Assembly (NCBI GenBank): GCA_036377415.1 | Contig: DASUYK010000024.1 | Coordinates: 1 to 11,781 of the forward strand | Length of the DNA stretch: 11,781 bases | Source of the DNA: DASUPK01 sp036377415 | Lineage (GTDB): Bacteria; Actinomycetota; Thermoleophilia; Solirubrobacterales; 70-9 | Reading direction: 5' to 3' | In this document: positions 7,223 through 11,781 of the stretch, in pieces | Layout of the letters: each line of letters begins with the position of its first letter | Numbering within the stretch: the stretch's first letter is position 1 | The notes under the pieces: generated by a model | The model's database searches: none | What the model was told of the DNA's origin: nothing | What the model saw: only the letters and a program-made list of their open reading frames with translations | Program-made: the position numbers and the translations under genes

Positions 7223-8499
7223 TTCCTCGCTATACACGCGAGCAGATCGGCGGCGTCTGGACCCAGCAGCGCCGGATGGAGACATGGCTACAGGTCGAGC
7301 TTGCGGCGACCGAGGCGTGGGCGGCCGAGGGCGTCGTCCCCAGGGACGCTGCCAAGGCCTGCCGAAAGCGGGCCTCCTTCACCGTCGAGGAGGTCGAGGA
7401 GCGGGAGCGTACGACGGGCCACGACGTCGCCGCGTTCGTCGACGTCGTCTCCGCATCGATCGGCGAGGAGGGCCGCTGGATCCACTACGGGCTCACCTCG
7501 TCCGACGTGCTGGATACAGCTCTGGCACTGCAGCTCGCCGAGGCCGGAGCCGTGGTGCTCGACGGCGCCCGCGCTTACCGCGACGCGCTCGTCGCCCGGG
7601 CGAAGGAGTTCGCCGGAACGCTCTGCGTCGGCCGCACCCACGGCGTCCACGCCGAGCCCACGACGTTCGGCCTGCGCCTGGCGAGCCTCGCGTTCGAGGC
7701 CGACCGGAACCTCGACCGGCTCACCGACGCCTTCGAGCAGCTCGCCGTCGGCAAGCTCTCCGGGGCGGTGGGAACCTACGCCTCCGTCCCCCCGGCGGTG
7801 GAGACTCGGGTGATGGAGGAGCTCGGGCTCGCTCGGGAGAATGTCTCCACCCAGGTGGTTCCGCGTGACCGCCACGCGGTGCTGCTGGCGCGGATCGCGA
7901 TCGCCGGCGCAGGTCTGGAGCGGTTCGCGACGGAGGTCAGAAACCTCCAGCGGACCGAGGTCCGAGAGGTTGAGGAGCCGTTCGGCGCGGGACAGAAAGG
8001 GTCCTCGGCCATGCCGCATAAGCGAAACCCGATCCTCGCCGAGCGGATCTGCGGGCTCGCACGGGTCCTGCGCGGCTACGCGCAGACGGGGTTCGAGAAC
8101 GTCGCCCTCTGGCACGAGCGCGACATCTCGCACTCCGGAGCCGAGCGCGTCGTCCTCCCCGACGCGACCATCGCCCTCGACTACATGCAGCATCTGGGCA
8201 CCCGCCTGGTGGAGGGGATGACGGTGCACACCGAGCGAATGCGGGAGAACATCGAGCTCACCCACGGCGCCCTGTTCAGCCAGCGTGCGCTGACAGCCCT
8301 GGTCGACTCCGGGATGACCCGCGATGACGCCTACCGCGTCGTCCAGGGGAGCGCCCAGCGGGCCTGGGATGAGGGAACGAGCTTCCGCGAGCTGATCGCG
8401 GCGGCCGCCCCCGACCTCGATCTCGACGCCGTATTCGACTATGACGCCTACCTCGAGCACGTCCCCGAGGTGATGGCGCGCCTCGACCGGCTCTCGTAG
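7219..8499 (+). CDS. purB: Adenylosuccinate lyase
   Basis: PurB removes fumarate from SAICAR and from adenylosuccinate, acting in the main purine pathway and again in AMP formation. The 426-residue protein belongs to the fumarase/aspartase superfamily and is presumably a homotetramer. Visible signatures are TTGHDVAAFV (66-74, His68), the IHYGLTSSDVLDTALALQ block (88-105), CVGRTHGVHAEPTTFG (136-151, catalytic-region His141) and the superfamily signature GSSAMPHKRNP (261-271) on the mobile loop with the catalytic serine. I chose the GTG at 7219, giving MIPRYTREQIGGVW, which matches the usual family start. It overlaps the purE stop as GTGA, implying translational coupling. A longer open frame back to 7159 would only add residues overlapping purE (MRGDRRREERRAARG) with no homology expected. 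The ribosome-binding site is weak. Confidence 0.97.
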   Translation: MIPRYTREQIGGVWTQQRRMETWLQVELAATEAWAAEGVVPRDAAKACRKRASFTVEEVEERERTTGHDVAAFVDVVSASIGEEGRWIHYGLTSSDVLDTALALQLAEAGAVVLDGARAYRDALVARAKEFAGTLCVGRTHGVHAEPTTFGLRLASLAFEADRNLDRLTDAFEQLAVGKLSGAVGTYASVPPAVETRVMEELGLARENVSTQVVPRDRHAVLLARIAIAGAGLERFATEVRNLQRTEVREVEEPFGAGQKGSSAMPHKRNPILAERICGLARVLRGYAQTGFENVALWHERDISHSGAERVVLPDATIALDYMQHLGTRLVEGMTVHTERMRENIELTHGALFSQRALTALVDSGMTRDDAYRVVQGSAQRAWDEGTSFRELIAAAAPDLDLDAVFDYDAYLEHVPEVMARLDRLS

Positions 8500-8564
8500 G
8501 AACCCCGGAGTAAGCGGCAATTCGGTGGGCCCTCTCGCGCCCCCGTGTGCGAGGCTTGCAGGCG

Positions 8565-8870
8565 GTGATCCTCTACACCTGCGGGCAGAAGAAGTCCCTC
8601 GCCTCAGTCGGCCATCCCTGCGGCCGAGCCGCCAAGGCCCTCGACGGCGCCGGCTACGAGTATGAGATCCGCGCCCTCCCGGGTTACCGGTTGCTGCCCT
8701 GGACCTGGGGTGAGCGACGCCGGGGCCGCGCCGTGGTCGAGGAGCTGACCGGCCAGCTCAACCTTCCGGTCCTGGTCCTGGACGAGGGCAAGACCGTCGT
8801 CGGCTCGGGCGACATCGTGAAGTGGGCGCGCTCCCATCCCCACACGCAGCCCGAGGTGGGCGGCGGTTGA
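8565..8870 (+). CDS. Thioredoxin-fold protein (glutaredoxin/GST-N-like)
   Basis: This small protein of about 101 residues lies between purB and purC. It starts ILYTCGQKK and carries an HPC motif (17-19). It continues with an ALDGAGYEYEIRALPG strand-helix pattern, then LNLPVLVLDEGKTVVGSGDI, where the Leu-Pro-Val cis-proline segment and the following 'GSG-I--W' resemble the glutathione-binding part of glutaredoxins and GST N-terminal domains. Cys6 and Cys19 are 13 residues apart, so this is not a CxxC dithiol glutaredoxin. Its redox partner and substrate are unknown. The GTG at 8565 is preceded by GAGG (8551-8554, a long spacing). An in-frame GTG at 8547 is the alternative and adds VRGLQA, with no ribosome-binding site. 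Its stop overlaps the TTG start of purC, so it is embedded in the operon. Confidence 0.75.
   Translation: MILYTCGQKKSLASVGHPCGRAAKALDGAGYEYEIRALPGYRLLPWTWGERRRGRAVVEELTGQLNLPVLVLDEGKTVVGSGDIVKWARSHPHTQPEVGGG
8853..8858 (+). promoter_or_regulatory. Shine-Dalgarno deciding the purC TTG start
   Basis: GAGGTG ends eight bases before TTG at 8867 and lies inside the end of the preceding gene. It supports the rare TTG start over an upstream in-frame ATG at 8822, which would run 15 codons within the preceding gene. Confidence 0.65.
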
Positions 8871-9721
8871 GCGCGTCCCTCGCCGACCTGCGACTCGCGG
8901 CCTCCGGCAAGGTCCGCGAGATCTACGAGGACAGCGACGAGCTGATCATGGTCGCCTCCGACCGGATCTCGGTCTACGACGTGATCCTGCCGACCGAGAT
9001 TCCGGACAAAGGCAGGGTGCTGACGCAGATGTCGCTCTTCTGGTTCGAGCTGACCCGCGACATCTGCCCCAACCACTTCCTCTCCGAGGACGTCCCGCCG
9101 GAGGCGGCAGGGCGGGGCATGCGGGTGCGCAAGCTCGACATGTACCCGGTCGAGTGCGTTGTCCGCGGGTATCTGTCCGGCTCGGGGTGGCGCGAGTACC
9201 GCGAGTCGGGAGCCGTCTGCGGGATCGAGCTGCCGGCGAGCCTGCGGGAGTCCGACAAGCTGCCCGAGCCGATCTTCACCCCCGCGACCAAGGCGGAGCT
9301 CGGCGACCACGACGAGAACATCGACTTCGACCGCGCCGCGCAGATCATCGGCGACCGGGCCCTGATGGAGGAGCTCCGGCGGCTCTCGATCGAGATCTAC
9401 CGGCGAGGTGCCGATCACGCCGCGGAGCGGGGGATCATCCTCGCCGACACCAAGTTCGAGTTCGGATCCTCACCCGGCGCCGAGGTCGTCCTCGCCGACG
9501 AGGTGCTCACCCCGGACTCGTCCCGATTCTGGCCCGCCGACGACTACGAGCCCGGCCGCTCGCAGGCCTCATTCGACAAGCAGTACGTCCGCGACTATGC
9601 GGATTCGGTCGGCTGGGACCACACGCCGCCCGGTCCCGAGCTGCCTGACGAGGTGGTCCAGAACACCCGCGCCAAATACGTCGAGGCGTACGAGCGGATC
9701 ACGGACCGTAAGCTCGATTAG
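8867..9721 (+). CDS. purC: SAICAR synthetase (phosphoribosylaminoimidazole-succinocarboxamide synthase)
   Basis: PurC condenses CAIR with aspartate using ATP to give SAICAR, the step between PurE and PurB. From the TTG at 8867 the protein has 284 residues, the usual size of the single-domain long form. Motifs in order are ASGKVREIYE (12-21, nucleotide-binding loop), SDRISVYDVI (31-40), PVECVVRGYLSGSGWREY (94-111), FTPATKAELGDHDENID (137-153, substrate loop) and IILADTKFEFG (190-200), followed by DEVLTPDSSRFWP (211-223). The TTG start overlaps the previous stop as TTGA and has GAGGTG eight bases upstream. The open frame continues back to an ATG at 8822, but those 15 residues (MGALPSPHAARGGRR) look like readthrough of the neighbouring gene. 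purS follows within 8-29 bases, depending on its start. Confidence 0.96.
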   Translation: MSASLADLRLAASGKVREIYEDSDELIMVASDRISVYDVILPTEIPDKGRVLTQMSLFWFELTRDICPNHFLSEDVPPEAAGRGMRVRKLDMYPVECVVRGYLSGSGWREYRESGAVCGIELPASLRESDKLPEPIFTPATKAELGDHDENIDFDRAAQIIGDRALMEELRRLSIEIYRRGADHAAERGIILADTKFEFGSSPGAEVVLADEVLTPDSSRFWPADDYEPGRSQASFDKQYVRDYADSVGWDHTPPGPELPDEVVQNTRAKYVEAYERITDRKLD

Positions 9722-9750
9722 CGAGCCGGATGCGCCGCTACGCTGACCGA

Positions 9751-10005
9751 GTGAAGGCCAAGGTGCTGATCCGGCCCAAGCAGGGCATCCTCGATCCCCA
9801 GGGAAAGGCGGTCGAGCGGGCGCTGCCCGCACTCGGCTTCGAGGGCATCCATGACGTTCGCGTCGGCCGGCTGGTCGAGCTCGAGACGGACGACCCGGCA
9901 CAGCTCGACGCCCTCTGCGAGAAGCTGCTCGCCAATCCGCTGATCGAGGACTTCGAGATCGTCCTGGACGAGAGCGCGTCCGGGAACGGGAGCTCGCCGG
10001 CGTGA
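9751..10005 (+). CDS. purS: PurS, small subunit of FGAM synthase
   Basis: PurS is the small scaffold subunit that holds PurQ and PurL together in the three-part formylglycinamidine ribonucleotide synthase. From the GTG at 9751 it has 84 residues: KAKVLIRPKQGILDPQGKAV (2-21), then HDVRVGRLVELETDD, and the highly typical CEKLLANPLIEDFEI block before a short Gly/Ser tail. The size and these three blocks are diagnostic. The start is uncertain. The GTG gives the usual 'MKAKV' beginning and has a TACGCT hexamer six bases ahead, but no Shine-Dalgarno. An ATG at 9730 in the same frame would add MRRYADR and sits 8 bases after the purC stop, also without a clear ribosome-binding site. Its stop overlaps the purQ GTG (GTGA). 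The adjacent purQ and purL confirm the identity. Confidence 0.95.
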   Translation: MKAKVLIRPKQGILDPQGKAVERALPALGFEGIHDVRVGRLVELETDDPAQLDALCEKLLANPLIEDFEIVLDESASGNGSSPA

Positions 10006-10670
10006 TCGGGGTCCTCCAGTTCCCGGGCTCCTGCGACGAGCGCGACGCGCTCGGCGCTGCCGAGCGCGTCGCGGACACTCGCCTCGTCTGGCACGAGGAG
10101 ACCGACCTGTCCGACCTCGACGGGGTGATCGTTCCCGGTGGGTTCTCCTACGGCGATTACCTGCGGGCCGGGGCGATCGCCCGGTTCTCGCCGGCGATGG
10201 AGGCGGTCGTCAGGTTCGCGGCGGAAGGGAGCCCGGTGCTCGGAATCTGCAACGGCTTTCAGGTCCTCTGCGAGGCCGGGCTTCTGCCCGGGGCGCTCCT
10301 CCCGAACGAAGGCCTGCGCTTCATCTGCCGCCAGGTAGAGCTCGTCGCGGAGGAGTTCGGTGGTCCCTTCGGGGCGGGGGTCGCAGCTGGGGCACGCCTC
10401 TCGATCCCGATCAAGCACATGAGCGGACGCTTCTTCGCCCCGGGCGATCAGCTCGACGCGATCGAGGCCGGCGGCCAAATCGCCTTCCGATACGCGCCGG
10501 GTGAGAACCCGAACGGGAGCGTTCGAGACATCGCCGGGGTGACCAACGAGGCGGGCAACGTGCTTGGTCTGATGCCGCATCCTGAGCACGCCGTCGATCC
10601 GCTGACCGGCTCGAACGATGGGCTGGCGCTCTTCCGCGCGCTGGTCGGCGCTCGCCGGGCCGCCGCGTGA
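10002..10670 (+). CDS. purQ: PurQ, glutaminase subunit of FGAM synthase
   Basis: PurQ is the class I glutamine amidotransferase that supplies ammonia to PurL. The 222-residue protein shows IGVLQFPGSCDERDA (2-16), the VIVPGGFSYGDYLRAGAIAR oxyanion and substrate region (42-61), the nucleophile elbow VLGICNGFQVLCEAGLLPG (79-97) with Cys83, and MPHPEHA (191-197) with His193 and Glu195 completing the triad. The length is typical for the stand-alone form that works with PurS and small PurL. The GTG at 10002 overlaps the purS stop (GTGA), with GGGAG at 9988-9992 nine bases upstream. Its own stop overlaps the purL GTG in the same way, so the three subunits are probably made in coupled fashion. Confidence 0.97.
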   Translation: MIGVLQFPGSCDERDALGAAERVADTRLVWHEETDLSDLDGVIVPGGFSYGDYLRAGAIARFSPAMEAVVRFAAEGSPVLGICNGFQVLCEAGLLPGALLPNEGLRFICRQVELVAEEFGGPFGAGVAAGARLSIPIKHMSGRFFAPGDQLDAIEAGGQIAFRYAPGENPNGSVRDIAGVTNEAGNVLGLMPHPEHAVDPLTGSNDGLALFRALVGARRAAA

Positions 10671-11781
10671 GCGCAGGAGTCTCCGAGAGCCCACACCGCG
10701 AACTCGGACTCACCGACTCGGAGTACGAGCGGATCACCGAGCTGCTCGGCCGCGACCCGAACGGGGTCGAGCTGGCGATGTTCTCCCTGCTCTGGTCGGA
10801 ACACTGCGCGTACAAGCACTCGCGGAAGCTGCTCGGCCGGCTGCCGACGGAGGGCGAGCGCGTCGTGATGGGGCCCGGGGAGAACGCCGGGGCGGTCGAC
10901 GTCGGGAACGGGCACGCCGTTGCCTTCAAGGTCGAGTCCCACAATCACCCGAGCGCGGTCGAGCCGTTCCAGGGCGCCGCCACCGGGGTCGGCGGGATCC
11001 TTCGCGACGTGTTCGCGATCGGGGCTCGGCCGATTGCGGTGCTCGACTCCCTGCGGTTCGGCGAGCTCTCATCGAACCGGTCCCGCTACCTGTTCGAGGG
11101 CGCGGTCGCGGGGATCGGCCACTACGGTAACTCGATCGGGGTGCCGACGGTGGGCGGCGAGGTCTACTTCGAGCCGCCCTACGAGCACAACTGCCTGGTG
11201 AACGCGATGTGCGTCGGCCTGGCGCGGACCGACGAGATGATCCGCTCCGCCGCCGCCGGTCCCGGGAACGTTCTCGTACTGTTGGGAGCGTCGACGGGAC
11301 GGGACGGAATCGGGGGCGCATCCGTGCTCGCCTCCGCCGAGCTCGAGGCGGGCGACGACTCGAAGCGGCCGAGCGTCCAGATCGGCGACCCGTTCGAGGA
11401 ATCGAAGCTGCTCGAGTGCTGCCTGGAGCTGCTCGCGCGCGGCCTCCTCTTCTCCCTCCAGGACCTGGGCGCCGCCGGGCTGACCTCATCGGCTGGGGAG
11501 ATGGCCTCGAAGGGTGGGGTGGGGATCGAGATCGACGTCGCCCGGGTGCCGCTGCGCGAACCGGATCTCGAGCCCTTCGAGGTGATGGTCTCGGAGTCCC
11601 AGGAGCGAATGCTGGCGGTCGTCGATCCGTCGAGGGTCGACGAGGTCGCGGCCACCTGCCGGCGGTGGCAGACCGGCCTCGCGACGATCGGGGGGGTCAC
11701 GGACACCGGGCACCTGCGCGTCCTGGACGACGGGGTAGAGGTCGGCGACGTCCCGGTCTCGGCGCTGGTCGACGAGTGCCC
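10667..11781 (+). CDS. purL: PurL, synthetase subunit of FGAM synthase (3' end beyond window)
   Basis: PurL turns formylglycinamide ribonucleotide into FGAM with ATP and the ammonia delivered by PurQ. The first 371 residues are visible with no stop before the window ends; the small-type family is about 740 residues, so roughly half is here. The N-terminus RELGLTDSEYERITELLGRD and LLWSEHCAYKHSR (41-53, His46 of the WSEHC signature) show the small form. They are followed by VESHNHPSAVEPFQGAATG (89-107), GGILRDVFAIGARPIAVLDS (109-128), LLGASTGRDGIGGAS (205-219), IGDPFEESKLLE (239-250) and FSLQDLGAAGLTSS (262-275). The start is the GTG at 10667, overlapping the purQ stop as GTGA; no clear ribosome-binding site precedes it, consistent with translational coupling. 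The context purS-purQ-purL is decisive. Confidence 0.97.
   Translation, partial: MSAGVSESPHRELGLTDSEYERITELLGRDPNGVELAMFSLLWSEHCAYKHSRKLLGRLPTEGERVVMGPGENAGAVDVGNGHAVAFKVESHNHPSAVEPFQGAATGVGGILRDVFAIGARPIAVLDSLRFGELSSNRSRYLFEGAVAGIGHYGNSIGVPTVGGEVYFEPPYEHNCLVNAMCVGLARTDEMIRSAAAGPGNVLVLLGASTGRDGIGGASVLASAELEAGDDSKRPSVQIGDPFEESKLLECCLELLARGLLFSLQDLGAAGLTSSAGEMASKGGVGIEIDVARVPLREPDLEPFEVMVSESQERMLAVVDPSRVDEVAATCRRWQTGLATIGGVTDTGHLRVLDDGVEVGDVPVSALVDEC

Noticed and set aside
7288..8520. 410-codon minus-strand frame opposite purB, with similar frames opposite purD (5499-6497) and purQ/purS (9738-10694)
   Set aside because: All are shadows of well-supported pur genes, without motifs or ribosome-binding sites of note.
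8822..8866. ATG at 8822 as the purC start
   Set aside because: It would add 15 residues with no family counterpart and overlap the preceding gene by 49 bases, whereas TTG at 8867 has a well-placed GAGGTG and gives the normal N-terminus.

Overview
This is a strongly GC-rich stretch of a bacterial chromosome with densely packed genes. Everything visible points to an actinobacterial-type genome. There is a MerR-type HspR regulator directly behind what looks like the end of dnaJ, a nearby clpB, the small-type PurS/PurQ/PurL set, many GTG/TTG starts and several stop/start overlaps. The protein style and gene order suggest a deep-branching lineage such as Thermoleophilia (Solirubrobacterales or relatives). 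That placement is inference from memory, not a computed result. No mobile element, CRISPR array, rRNA or tRNA was recognised, and no gene looks foreign to its neighbours.

Region 1 (1-4341) is a heat-shock locus. The probable C-terminus of DnaJ runs, by a stop/start overlap, into hspR. hspR meets a secreted serine hydrolase of the class A beta-lactamase fold head-on, with the two stop codons touching. Divergent from that hydrolase is clpB, the disaggregase that works with DnaK/DnaJ/GrpE. The clpB promoter (TTGAAC-17 bp-TAAGAT) places the transcription start almost on the ATG, so the mRNA is probably leaderless. An imperfect HspR operator (HAIR-like) covers the -35 region. The short convergent gap after clpB holds two small hairpins and a possible relic of an unrelated reading frame.

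Region 2 (4342-5092) has a class I SAM-dependent methyltransferase on the minus strand and a short, purine-rich divergent intergenic region.

Region 3 (5093-11781) is a purine operon on the plus strand: GYD-domain protein, purD, purE, purB, a thioredoxin-fold (glutaredoxin/GST-N-like) protein, purC, purS, purQ, purL (cut by the window end). Together these give glycinamide ribonucleotide synthetase, the three-part FGAM synthase (PurSQL), the AIR carboxylation enzyme PurE, SAICAR synthetase and adenylosuccinate lyase. purF, purN/T, purM, purK and purH are not in the window. From purB onward every gene appears to start with GTG or TTG, and four junctions are 4-base overlaps, which suggests translational coupling.

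The least ordinary points are a PurE that lacks the usual second active-site-region histidine and carries an acidic N-terminal extension, two non-purine genes (GYD and thioredoxin-fold) built into the operon, and recurring evidence for leaderless starts. I see no clear new multi-gene system; most of the window is well-understood housekeeping.
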